A stretch of 64,000 bases of DNA. Origin: Acinetobacter sp. A47. Its GTDB lineage: Bacteria > Pseudomonadota > Gammaproteobacteria > Pseudomonadales > Moraxellaceae. Position numbers and translations under genes: made by a program. Below, in pieces: positions 1-8,164 of this stretch (the stretch's first letter is position 1; each line of letters begins with the position of its first letter). The notes below the pieces were generated by a model. That model ran no database searches, was not told where the DNA came from, and saw nothing but the letters and a program-made list of their open reading frames with translations. Where the stretch lies: the NCBI RefSeq assembly GCF_000805455.1, contig NZ_JSUS01000064.1, positions 1 to 64,000 of the forward strand. Reading direction: 5' to 3'.

Positions 1-350
1 ACACCGCCGGCAATAATCAGGTCGGCTTCATTGGCTTTAATGGCACGGGCAGCCATGGCAATGGCATCCAGTGATGAACCACATAAACGGTTTACTGTGG
101 TGGCTGGCACCTGATACGGCAAACCTGCCAATAGCGCTGACATACGACCCACATTACGGTTGTCTTCACCGGCTTGGTTGGCACAGCCATAGATCACATC
201 ATCCACCTGTTGCCAATCGACACTCGGGTTACGCTGCATCAGGGCCTGAATTGGAATAGCTCCGAGGTCATCAGCACGTACAGGGGCAAGACCGCCTGCA
301 TAGCGACCAAATGGGGTACGGATGGCATCGATGATATAAGCGTTTTTCAT
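1..350 (-). CDS. pcaF: 3-oxoadipyl-CoA thiolase, N-terminal part (runs off the window)
   Basis: The protein begins MKNAYIIDAIRTPFGRYAGG and continues into the thiolase active-site segment VNRLCGSSLDAIA, whose cysteine is the acyl-accepting nucleophile. About 116 residues are visible; the rest lies beyond base 1. Thiolases of this type split 3-oxoadipyl-CoA into succinyl-CoA and acetyl-CoA, the last step of the beta-ketoadipate pathway. The upstream same-strand neighbours are the two subunits of the matching CoA transferase, which supports PcaF over a fatty-acid thiolase. A spacer of about 470 bases separates it from pcaJ, so it may have its own promoter. The ATG at 350-348 is the natural start. 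Confidence 0.88.
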   Translation of the reverse strand, partial: MKNAYIIDAIRTPFGRYAGGLAPVRADDLGAIPIQALMQRNPSVDWQQVDDVIYGCANQAGEDNRNVGRMSALLAGLPYQVPATTVNRLCGSSLDAIAMAARAIKANEADLIIAGG

Positions 351-821
351 AGTCTTACATTTCCATTTCTAAATCTGTTGTGAGCACTGCCATATCGTTA
401 AAGTCTTTTTGAGCATTTATCGATAGTTGGTTGTCATTACTCAGTTATGAGTGAACACGACGGAGTCTTATCGTCTTAAATCAAATACCAGTAGCTCATT
501 CTTGTCACTTTTTTAAAAAAGTGACCAAAAACCTTTGTTACTCAGACACAACTTCCTTGTTGTGCTGAGTAACAGGGCGACATCCTTGTCGCCAATCACG
601 ATAGCAACTCTCAATTTATATTCGACTATGTGAAAATCTCGATCTGAGGCTTTCCCATAAGCATTTCGCGGCGGCGGCATGGATGCCGCCCGTTAGACTG
701 TGGTATATGGATATACCATCAGTCTAACAAAGGATTTTTGTTACTTTTTATCCTTAAAAAGTAAGGCAATGCTTATACAAAAAGCCTTTGCTTTAACCCG
801 TAATTATTGGCTGTGTAAACA
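351..821. repeat. Gene-free spacer with a chain of palindromes
   Basis: No credible gene lies between pcaJ and pcaF. The spacer holds consecutive perfect or near-perfect inverted repeats at 504-525, 538-572, 576-593, 673-690, 692-728 and 741-764. Several share the loop ATCCTT or TTCCTT (553-558, 582-587, 750-755), and two carry the complementary ATGGAT core (679-684 and about 707-712). It looks like a mosaic palindromic intergenic element inserted into an operon that is contiguous in A. baylyi. Some stems followed by T-rich DNA could act as terminators or RNA-stabilising hairpins. Confidence 0.7.
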
Positions 822-1475
822 TTATCCTTGCGTCGCATCAATCAGTTTCGCACCCGTCAACGCCTGCAACTCCGCAAAGCTCAGCCCATCCACTTTCTCA
901 ATCACTTTTAAACCGTCAGGGGTCACATCAATCACACACAGGTCGGTATAAATACGGTCAACACACTTTAAGCCGGTAGCTGGATAAGTCAGTGCTTCAA
1001 CAATCTTCGGTTCACCTTGCTTGGTAGTGTGATCAGTGGTGATAAATACTTTCTTGGCACCGACCGCAAGGTCCATTGCCCCGCCCACCGCAGGGATCGC
1101 ATCCGCGGCTCCGGTATGCCAGTTGGCCAGATCGCCATTGGCTGCCACCTGAAAGGCACCGAGTACCGCAATATCCAGATGACCGCCACGCATCATGGCA
1201 AAGGAATCACCATGATGGAAAAAGCTGCCACCGGTCAGCATGGTCACATATTCCTTACCTGCATTGATCAGTTCAGGGTCTTCTTCACCTTTGGCAGGCG
1301 GTGGCCCGAATGCCAGCAAGCCATTTTCCGAATGCAGGAATACATCTTTATCGGCTGGAAGATAATTGGAAATCTTGGTAGGCAGACCAATGCCTAAATT
1401 GACATAGGCCCCATCGGGAATATCTTGTGCCACACGTTCAGCGATCTGGTCACGGCTTAGTTTTTGATAGCTCAT
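822..1475 (-). CDS. pcaJ: 3-oxoadipate CoA-transferase subunit B
   Basis: At 217 residues it has the usual length for the beta subunit of a class I CoA transferase. The segment GIGLPTKISNYLP near residue 30 and the SENG motif near residue 50 are family hallmarks; the glutamate of SENG carries the covalent CoA thioester. With subunit A it moves CoA from succinyl-CoA to 3-oxoadipate. Its ATG overlaps the end of subunit A by four bases (ATGA), which indicates translational coupling. The nearby thiolase and IclR regulator favour the pca assignment over a general 3-oxoacid transferase or the cat paralogue. Confidence 0.9.
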   Translation of the reverse strand: MSYQKLSRDQIAERVAQDIPDGAYVNLGIGLPTKISNYLPADKDVFLHSENGLLAFGPPPAKGEEDPELINAGKEYVTMLTGGSFFHHGDSFAMMRGGHLDIAVLGAFQVAANGDLANWHTGAADAIPAVGGAMDLAVGAKKVFITTDHTTKQGEPKIVEALTYPATGLKCVDRIYTDLCVIDVTPDGLKVIEKVDGLSFAELQALTGAKLIDATQG

Positions 1476-2161
1476 GCTGATGCTCCTGTACCTGTTGCAG
1501 TCTCTACCGCTACGACATGCTGGACAAAAATCCCCGGGGTAATGATATGCTCGGGATCAAGTTGCCCCAGTTCAACCACTTGAGCCACCTGCGCAATGGT
1601 GACATCTGCAGCCATCGCCATGATCGGGCCGAAGTTACGCGCCGATTTGTTATAGACCAGATTGCCCCAGCGATCGCCCTTATGGGCCTTGATGAGGGCA
1701 AAGTCAGCCTTGATCGGATACTCAAGCACATAATCCTTGCCATCGATATGACGGGTTTCTTTGCCTTCTGCCAATAAGGTACCGAAACCTGTTGGGGTAA
1801 ATACGGCACCCAGGCCCATACCTGCAGCCTGAATACGGCAAGCCAGATTGCCTTGCGGCACCAGTTCCAGTTCGATCTTGCCGGCACGGTACAGTTCATC
1901 GAACACCCATGAATCGGACTGGCGCGGGAAAGAACAGATGATTTTGCGTACTGCTCCGGTTTTGAGCAGTTTGGCCAGACCGTAATCGCCATTGCCTGCA
2001 TTATTATTGACGATCACCAGATCCTTGACCCCCAGCCCGATCAGGCCGTCAATCAGCTCAGCAGGTTGTCCTGCGGTACCAAAGCCGCCGATCATGATGG
2101 TGGCACCATCCCTGATTTGTGACAGCGCCCCGGTCAGCGAGAGCGTAGTTTTATCAATCAT
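1472..2161 (-). CDS. pcaI: 3-oxoadipate CoA-transferase subunit A
   Basis: This 229-residue protein has the alpha-subunit glycine motif GGFGTAGQPAELI near residue 25 and the segment NNNAGNGDYGLAKLL near residue 52, typical of class I CoA-transferase subunit A. It is the first gene of the leftward pca block. About 250 bases separate it from the divergent IclR-type regulator, and that interval contains a clear regulator-binding palindrome. It forms a heteromer with the next gene product and activates 3-oxoadipate for thiolysis. Confidence 0.9.
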   Translation of the reverse strand: MIDKTTLSLTGALSQIRDGATIMIGGFGTAGQPAELIDGLIGLGVKDLVIVNNNAGNGDYGLAKLLKTGAVRKIICSFPRQSDSWVFDELYRAGKIELELVPQGNLACRIQAAGMGLGAVFTPTGFGTLLAEGKETRHIDGKDYVLEYPIKADFALIKAHKGDRWGNLVYNKSARNFGPIMAMAADVTIAQVAQVVELGQLDPEHIITPGIFVQHVVAVETATGTGASA

Positions 2162-2297
2162 CTAATACTTCCTGTACTGTACATCACTCGTTTTTTCATC
2201 CTGAAAACCGATGAAATAAAGTTGAGTGCCTTGTTCGGATTTCTTCTCTTTATTCTTGATAAATTTTATACAGACTTCTACGCTTAAAAATGCATTT

Positions 2298-2335
2298 TGT
2301 TCGACTATCATTATTTATGTTCGATCATCGAACAT
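2298..2335. promoter_or_regulatory. PcaU-type operator: palindrome plus a direct half-site
   Basis: Bases 2317-2335 form a perfect 9+1+9 palindrome (ATGTTCGAT, centre C, ATCGAACAT). A third half-site, TGTTCGACTA at 2298-2307, lies in direct orientation exactly 20 bases before TGTTCGATCA at 2318-2327, two helical turns away. Three ten-base repeats, two forming a palindrome and one direct, are the known architecture of the PcaU site between pcaU and pcaI in A. baylyi. A further similar 10-mer, TGTTCGGATT, lies at 2232-2241. Confidence 0.8.
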
Positions 2336-2409
2336 TATCCAAGTAAAATAGTCATCTTTCGCTTAGAATGTTTTTATAAAGCCCCCGTTTTAGAAAGGAT
2401 ATCTAAAGA

Positions 2410-3234
2410 ATGGATACTGATCAGGATAAAAGCCCCCGCTTGATTCACCATACTGAAAACAAAAAAATGATTCGGCATGAAGACTTTATTGCAGGTATTG
2501 CCAAAGGTCTGGCCATCCTGGAATGTTTTGGGCCTGAACGGCATCGTCTGAATATGAGTACGGCGGCTGAAAAAACAGGCATGACCCGTGCTGCAGCGCG
2601 GCGTCATTTACTCACTTTAGAATACTTAGGCTATTTAGATTTTGATGGACATTATTATTATTTAACGCCCAAAATTCTGAAGTTTTCAGGCGCATATCTC
2701 GATGGTTCCCCCCTGCCGAAAATCTGTCAACCGCTGTTAAATCTTTTAACCAACCAGACTTCGCTGATTTATTCAGTGATGGTTTTAGACGGCTACGAAG
2801 CCATAACCATTGCCCGTAGTGCAGCTCACCAGCAAACCGACCGGGTTAATCCTTATGGGCTGCATTTGGGAAATCGCCTTCCTGCCCATGCCACCTCGGC
2901 AGGTAAAATTCTGCTCGCCCATCTGAGTATTGAAGAGCAAAAGCAATGGCTGGAAAAATATCCCTTAAAACGCCTGACCAAATATACTCATATAGATAGT
3001 GATGCCTTTTTAGCATTACTCCATGAAATCAAGGAGCAGGACTGGTGCTATTCCTGCGAAGAGCATGAGCTGGGGGTACATGCCGTGGCCGTTCCCATTT
3101 ATGATGCCAATGCGAGCGTGATTGCAGCACTGAATATCGTCTCCCCGACCATACGTACCACCAAGGACTATTTAATCGCACACATCCTGCCTTTGCTACA
3201 GGAAACAGCACGGGATTTACGGCAGGTGGTCTGA
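2410..3234 (+). CDS. pcaU: IclR-family regulator of the pca genes (PcaU-like)
   Basis: The 274-residue protein has an N-terminal winged-helix domain (about residues 25-90, beginning FIAGIAKGLAILECFG) and a C-terminal IclR effector domain (about 95-270, including HATSAGKILLAHL and the SCEEHELGVHAVAVP stretch). PcaU/PcaR proteins bind 3-oxoadipate or protocatechuate and activate the pca genes. It diverges from pcaIJ with a three-half-site operator between them, which is the PcaU arrangement. An in-frame second Met at residue 20 is possible, but the first ATG gives the usual length. Confidence 0.85.
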   Translation: MDTDQDKSPRLIHHTENKKMIRHEDFIAGIAKGLAILECFGPERHRLNMSTAAEKTGMTRAAARRHLLTLEYLGYLDFDGHYYYLTPKILKFSGAYLDGSPLPKICQPLLNLLTNQTSLIYSVMVLDGYEAITIARSAAHQQTDRVNPYGLHLGNRLPAHATSAGKILLAHLSIEEQKQWLEKYPLKRLTKYTHIDSDAFLALLHEIKEQDWCYSCEEHELGVHAVAVPIYDANASVIAALNIVSPTIRTTKDYLIAHILPLLQETARDLRQVV

Positions 3235-3273
3235 TCCAGCTGGAACGGGTTGAAAATCTGGCATTTTAAAGAT

Positions 3274-3301
3274 AAAAAAATGCCACATCTGGAAATGTGG
3301 C
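3274..3301 (-). terminator. Rho-independent terminator after cntB
   Basis: On the minus strand a 7-bp stem (GCCACAT with ATGTGGC, bases 3282-3288 and 3295-3301) is followed by seven T residues (3274-3280). It lies about 140 bases past the stop of cntB and closes the leftward carnitine gene block. Confidence 0.7.
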
Positions 3302-3444
3302 GAAAGGTGTACTGTTAAGTACGCTTATGTCTGTCCTTATAAATTAATCGCCCCAGCTTAAATGAATATTAATTTTTTTAACGTTCAGAAAATTAATTGA
3401 ACCGTTCATCTCATCGACCTGCCGGAGCGATCAAGCGATAAGGC

Positions 3445-4401
3445 TCAGAGGTCAAGTACCAGCCTTTTACCTTTCGCCCTTGATACACAAATCATCATTG
3501 ACTGCTGTGAAGCTTTTTCATCATCGCTGAGATATTGGTCAAAATGTTCGGCCTCGCCTTCCAGAATCGTGGTTTCACAAGTGCCACATACTCCTTCACG
3601 GCATAAACATTCCACATCAATATTGAGCAATTCAATCGCTTGTAAAATGGTTTGATTGCCTTGAACTTCAACTTGCTGATTGGATTTGGCCAATACCACC
3701 GTAAACGCTTCGCCCTCTTCTGGTACAGTAGATGCAAATTGCTCCCAATGGATATATTCATCACGATAACGATGATTATTACAACAGTCTATCACGGCAT
3801 CAATCATCGGTTTAGGTCCACACACATACACATGTGTGCCTTTGGGCTGAGACCCGATCAACTGGTCGAGATCAAGATATTTTCCATCTGAGTCGATATA
3901 GCTAAAAATATGTTCGCCATGTTTTTGTTGCAGTTCATCTAACAAAGCCGCATGCTCTGGCGAACGGTAGGCATAATGCAACTCATAGTCGGCACCACGT
4001 GCAGCCAGCTCATCCATTTGCGGCACAAACGGGGTAATCCCGATACCACCTGCAATTAAAATGTGCTTCTCGCCATCTTGCGCCAATGGAAACAGGTTCT
4101 TTGGTTCAGAAATCAGAATCTCACAGCCTTCATTGCACTGGTCATGCATATAGACCGAGCCACCCTTGCCTTCAACATCCTTACGGACACAAACCTGATA
4201 AGTCGAAAGGTCCTGAGCACAGCTCATCAATGAATAGGCATTGGACAACTGGTCATTCATTTTCACAATGATATGACTGCCGCCATTAAACCGAGGGAAA
4301 TCTTGTCCGTCCTGACGTTTAAATGTGAACCGTTTAATCAGTGGAGTCAGTTGCTCTACACGAGTAACCACTGCAGGAAACATTTCATAATGACTCGCCA
4401 T
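3445..4401 (-). CDS. cntB: Carnitine monooxygenase reductase component
   Basis: This 318-residue class IA oxygenase reductase has an N-terminal flavin domain (NAYSL near residue 55), an NAD-binding domain (GGIGITP at 118-124 and CGPKPM at 194-199) and a C-terminal plant-type [2Fe-2S] ferredoxin. The cluster ligands are Cys267, Cys272 and Cys275, plus Cys305 in the MMICVSR segment. It passes electrons from NAD(P)H to the Rieske centre of the oxygenase CntA encoded three genes upstream. The order (oxygenase, dehydrogenase, reductase on one strand) fits the trimethylamine-forming carnitine cluster of Acinetobacter. Confidence 0.9.
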   Translation of the reverse strand: MASHYEMFPAVVTRVEQLTPLIKRFTFKRQDGQDFPRFNGGSHIIVKMNDQLSNAYSLMSCAQDLSTYQVCVRKDVEGKGGSVYMHDQCNEGCEILISEPKNLFPLAQDGEKHILIAGGIGITPFVPQMDELAARGADYELHYAYRSPEHAALLDELQQKHGEHIFSYIDSDGKYLDLDQLIGSQPKGTHVYVCGPKPMIDAVIDCCNNHRYRDEYIHWEQFASTVPEEGEAFTVVLAKSNQQVEVQGNQTILQAIELLNIDVECLCREGVCGTCETTILEGEAEHFDQYLSDDEKASQQSMMICVSRAKGKRLVLDL

Positions 4402-4503
4402 GTCTAAATCCTCTTTACCGCATGCTGTTCAGCTCAGCATTTCCTGTTTTTTAGTCTTTCTGGCAGGCAGGCCGTCCTGAATAAACACCTGACTGCCAAC
4501 GTG

Positions 4504-5955
4504 CTAGATACCTAAACACATATATTTAATGGTCATGAACTCTTCCAGACCGTATTTGGAACCTTCGCGGCCCACGCCAGATTGTTTAACCCCGCCAAAT
4601 GGCACCACTTCATTGGAAATGGCCGTTGAGTTCATTCCGACCATGCCATATTCCAGTTGCTCGGCCACACGCCAGATCCGGGAAATGTTTTCGCTATACA
4701 CATAAGCGGCCAAACCAAAAATGGTATCGTTGGCTTGCGCCACCACATCGGCTTCGTCGGTAAAGCGTATTAACGGTGCGACTGGCCCAAAAATTTCTTC
4801 CTGAACAATGTCCATGTCACGCGAAACATCAGTCAAGACCGTTGGTTCAAAAAAAGTTTGTCCAAGCGAATGCTGCTGACCACCACAAGCTACTTTTGCC
4901 CCTTTGGCGCAGGCATCATCAATCAACTGTTTTGCTTTCAGTACCGCTTTGTCATTGATTAACGGCCCGATCTGTACGTCCGGTTCCAGACCATTGCCAA
5001 TTTTGAATTTCTGTACTTCTTGCACAAATTTCTCGGTAAAGGCCTGATATACCTTATCATGGATATAAATCCGGTTGGCACAGACACAGGTCTGGCCCGC
5101 ATTGCGGTATTTGGCAAAGATCGCTCCTTGTACCGCCTTATCCAGATCGGCATCCTCAAACACGATTAACGGGGCATTGCCGCCCAGTTCCAGTGCCAGT
5201 TTTTTGATGGTATCCGAGCATTGCTGCATCAATAAGCGACCGACAGGTGTAGAACCGGTAAAGGTCAGTTTCTTGACTTTTTCATGGCTGGTGAAAACCG
5301 AACCAATCTCTTGCGATTTGCCTGTCACTACATTAATGACACCCGCAGGGATACCCGCCATTTCTGCCAGCTTGGCAATTGCCAGTGCACAATACGGCGT
5401 TTCATTGGCCGGTTTGATCACGATGCTACAGCCCGCTGCCAAGGCAGGCGCCGCTTTACGGGTAATCATGGCAATCGGAAAATTCCACGGCGTAATGGCT
5501 GCAACCACACCCACAGGTTCTTTGGTGACAATAAAACGTTGCTGACTGTTGGTGGTTGGAATCACATCGCCATAAACACGTTTGCCTTCTTCGGCAAACC
5601 ATTGAATAAATGAAGCGGCATATTTCACTTCGCCCAAGGCTTCGGCTAAAGGCTTACCCTGCTCAATGGTCATGATCCGCGCCAGCTCATCTGCATGATG
5701 CAAGACCAGTTGATGCCAGGCCAGTAACAGATCGGCACGCGCTTGTGCAGTCAATCCTTTCCATTGCGCTAAAGCCTGATACGCGACTTCTACCGCTTGC
5801 GTAGCTTCCGCTGCACCCATATTTGGAATCTGACCAATTTCTTCACCCGTCGCCGGATTGGTTACAGCAATGGTGGCACCAGATTGCGCATTGACCCATT
5901 GACCATTAATCAATCCGCTTTGTTGAAATAATGCATTTCCTTGCAAACTTGACAT
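4504..5955 (-). CDS. NAD(P)-dependent semialdehyde dehydrogenase (probable malic semialdehyde dehydrogenase)
   Basis: A full-length 483-residue aldehyde dehydrogenase of the GabD/succinate-semialdehyde type. Visible motifs are ITPWNFPIAMITRK (cofactor pocket), LELGGNAP with general base Glu256, and NAGQTCVCANR with catalytic Cys290. CntAB splits carnitine into trimethylamine and malic semialdehyde, and this enzyme is the obvious candidate to oxidise the aldehyde to malate. Sequence alone cannot exclude succinate semialdehyde as the substrate; its place between cntA and cntB is the argument for malic semialdehyde. Confidence 0.85.
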   Translation of the reverse strand: MSSLQGNALFQQSGLINGQWVNAQSGATIAVTNPATGEEIGQIPNMGAAEATQAVEVAYQALAQWKGLTAQARADLLLAWHQLVLHHADELARIMTIEQGKPLAEALGEVKYAASFIQWFAEEGKRVYGDVIPTTNSQQRFIVTKEPVGVVAAITPWNFPIAMITRKAAPALAAGCSIVIKPANETPYCALAIAKLAEMAGIPAGVINVVTGKSQEIGSVFTSHEKVKKLTFTGSTPVGRLLMQQCSDTIKKLALELGGNAPLIVFEDADLDKAVQGAIFAKYRNAGQTCVCANRIYIHDKVYQAFTEKFVQEVQKFKIGNGLEPDVQIGPLINDKAVLKAKQLIDDACAKGAKVACGGQQHSLGQTFFEPTVLTDVSRDMDIVQEEIFGPVAPLIRFTDEADVVAQANDTIFGLAAYVYSENISRIWRVAEQLEYGMVGMNSTAISNEVVPFGGVKQSGVGREGSKYGLEEFMTIKYMCLGI

Positions 5956-6030
5956 GTCTTGATCCTATTGATTGAAAGCAAGGTACGGCCTCAGCACCGT
6001 ACCTTAGATTAGCTATGGCCTGTTACCAGA

Positions 6031-7146
6031 TTACTTGTGATATTGGGCAACAAGATTCTGGAAATAAGCAATCCCATGCTCACTGATACCTGAACGTTGC
6101 TTGTCGGTCATGATCCGGCCCTGACCGCGATAACCCCGAGATTTCAAGCCACGTTGCACACTTTCAACCAGTTCCAGGTCTTCCGGACGGAAGACATTGC
6201 GATACCATTCGATCAGGTCTTTCTGATCTTGGGTCAACTCTTCATTGGTGAAGAAAATGTCATAGTGCTGCAAAGTGGTTTCTGCATCCATCGGAAACTC
6301 ATAGATCACCGTCATGAAGTTTGCACCCGGTGGAACATTAAACATGGTGCACGGCCAGGTCCAGAAACCGCTAAAAGTCGGATCTTTTACCGATGGATCA
6401 AGCTTGAATGACTTTTCTGAAGAACGTGCATAACCATATTGCAGCGTCCAGTTCTGATGGGTGGTATGCCAGTATTTATCGACCTGTACCGAATCGGCAA
6501 AACCGGGATGCGCCGGACCACAGTGATAACATTCCAAATAGTTATCTACGATCACTTTCCAGTTGGCAGGTGTTTCCGTTACGAAACGTGCCGCCAGTTT
6601 CAGGTCTTTGATCACCGCACAGGCTTCATTCAGTTTTTGTGCAAATTCAGGCAATTGGTCTTCAACACAGGTCGCATTTTCATCCATATTGATAAAGACA
6701 AAGCCGCCATATTCTTCCACTTTTAATGGCACCATGCTGGAGTTTTGCTTGTCAAAAGCTTCGACATGGTCACAGTTACGCGCTAGAGCCAAGCTTCCAT
6801 CCAGCTTGAAAGTCCATGCATGATATGGACAGGTAATCACGTTTTTGGCTTTACCGCTACCACTTAATAATTCATGCCCCCGATGCGGACAGACATTATA
6901 AAATGCACGCAATACGCTATCTTTGCCGCGAATCACGATAATGTTTTCACCAATCACTTTACGGGTAATATAGTCATTGTTCTGGGCAACTTCACTGCCA
7001 TGTGCCACGCAAATCCAGCTTTTCGCAAAAATCTCTTCTTTTTCACGCTCAAATACCTGAGATGAGGTGTAGAACACTTTGGGGAATGTCCACGCAACAT
7101 CCGGGTTTGCACAGAAATCTTCTGGTAATTTTTCAACTGCATTCAT
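6031..7146 (-). CDS. cntA: Carnitine monooxygenase, Rieske oxygenase subunit
   Basis: All 371 residues of a CntA/YeaW-type oxygenase are present. Rieske ligands are Cys86-x-His88 and Cys106-x2-His109. The mononuclear iron ligands are His208, His213 and Asp323. The residue bridging the two metal centres is Glu205, in NYLECYHCGPAH, rather than the usual Asp; this substitution is the signature of CntA. The enzyme cleaves the C-N bond of L-carnitine, releasing trimethylamine. Reducing power comes from CntB. The esterase and transporter genes upstream lie on the same strand, starting 64 bases away. Confidence 0.93.
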   Translation of the reverse strand: MNAVEKLPEDFCANPDVAWTFPKVFYTSSQVFEREKEEIFAKSWICVAHGSEVAQNNDYITRKVIGENIIVIRGKDSVLRAFYNVCPHRGHELLSGSGKAKNVITCPYHAWTFKLDGSLALARNCDHVEAFDKQNSSMVPLKVEEYGGFVFINMDENATCVEDQLPEFAQKLNEACAVIKDLKLAARFVTETPANWKVIVDNYLECYHCGPAHPGFADSVQVDKYWHTTHQNWTLQYGYARSSEKSFKLDPSVKDPTFSGFWTWPCTMFNVPPGANFMTVIYEFPMDAETTLQHYDIFFTNEELTQDQKDLIEWYRNVFRPEDLELVESVQRGLKSRGYRGQGRIMTDKQRSGISEHGIAYFQNLVAQYHK

Positions 7147-7210
7147 GGTTTTACTCCATTAAACTCTTTTGTCCTAACGACCGTTTTATCAAAATTGGCT
7201 GGTGTTCATA

Positions 7211-8164
7211 TCACTTGAACATTTGCTTTAACGAACTCAGCATGTGCTGATATAAATCCTGCACTACAGGACAGTCCCGTACTAAACGTAAACTGCCATG
7301 CAGTAATCCTTTGCCGAGATAAAACTCGGCGGTAATATTGGCTTGCTTTAACTTCTCGACGAAAATACGTCCATCGTCACACAGCGGATCGTATTCAGCC
7401 ACCGCAACAAAGCTTCGTGGCATACCTGAAAAATCTTCAGCTCGCAGTGGCGCTAATCGTGTATCTTTCCAGTCGCTTGCATTGGGTGCATATTCCTTCA
7501 GGTAATAATGCATTTCCTCCAGTGTCAGTAACGGCGCATGCGCGTGCTGCTGGCAAGACGGGGTGTCAAAACTGCTGCCCAAACATGGATAGATCAAGGC
7601 CAGCCCACAGGCCTGTTTGCCTGTATGCTGCAGTTGAACCGCCAGTGCTGCCGCCAGGTTGCCTCCGGCACTGTCACCGGCTAATACCACCTTCGCTGGA
7701 TTGATGTTCCAGTCTGTGCCATGCGCGCGGAGCCAGTGATAGACCGTTTCGCAGTCTTCATAAGCAGCTGGAAAATGATGTTCTGGTATCAAACGGTAAT
7801 CGACACTCAGGACTGCAACATTCAGATCACGACATAAATAGCGGGTGATGAACTCATGCGAATCCAGATTGCCCAGCATCCAGCCTCCGCCATGGATAAA
7901 CAGGATACACGGCCAACCTGCTGCAGGTGCCTCGACCAACGGGCTATACAACCGGACATTCACTGAATGAGTCGCACCGGTAACGGTTTTATCTTCAATA
8001 TGGACTGACCCATCGCGTGGCAAGGTGTAATGCCGGCACATCGCATCATAGGCTGCACGTATTGAGTCAATATCGTTATCCGCTGCTGAATAAATGCTGC
8101 TCCAGTACACCAGACTTTGCATTTCTTCGCTTAACTCATAGTTCATGTACGGTTGCTGTGTCAT
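7211..8164 (-). CDS. Alpha/beta hydrolase of the hormone-sensitive-lipase family
   Basis: This 317-residue esterase has the oxyanion-hole motif HGGGW at 91-95, the nucleophile elbow GDSAGGN with Ser165, and likely acid and base residues Asp259 (AEYDPLCDDG) and His289 (GLLHGS). It has no signal peptide, so it is cytoplasmic. Its ATG overlaps the stop of the upstream BCCT transporter by four bases, so the two are translationally coupled. Sitting between a carnitine-type transporter and cntA, it may release carnitine from O-acylcarnitines; that role is inferred from context only. Confidence 0.85.
   Translation of the reverse strand: MTQQPYMNYELSEEMQSLVYWSSIYSAADNDIDSIRAAYDAMCRHYTLPRDGSVHIEDKTVTGATHSVNVRLYSPLVEAPAAGWPCILFIHGGGWMLGNLDSHEFITRYLCRDLNVAVLSVDYRLIPEHHFPAAYEDCETVYHWLRAHGTDWNINPAKVVLAGDSAGGNLAAALAVQLQHTGKQACGLALIYPCLGSSFDTPSCQQHAHAPLLTLEEMHYYLKEYAPNASDWKDTRLAPLRAEDFSGMPRSFVAVAEYDPLCDDGRIFVEKLKQANITAEFYLGKGLLHGSLRLVRDCPVVQDLYQHMLSSLKQMFK

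Noticed and set aside
504..593. CRISPR array in the pcaJ-pcaF spacer
   Set aside because: The palindromes differ in stem sequence and spacing; no identical direct repeats with unique spacers.
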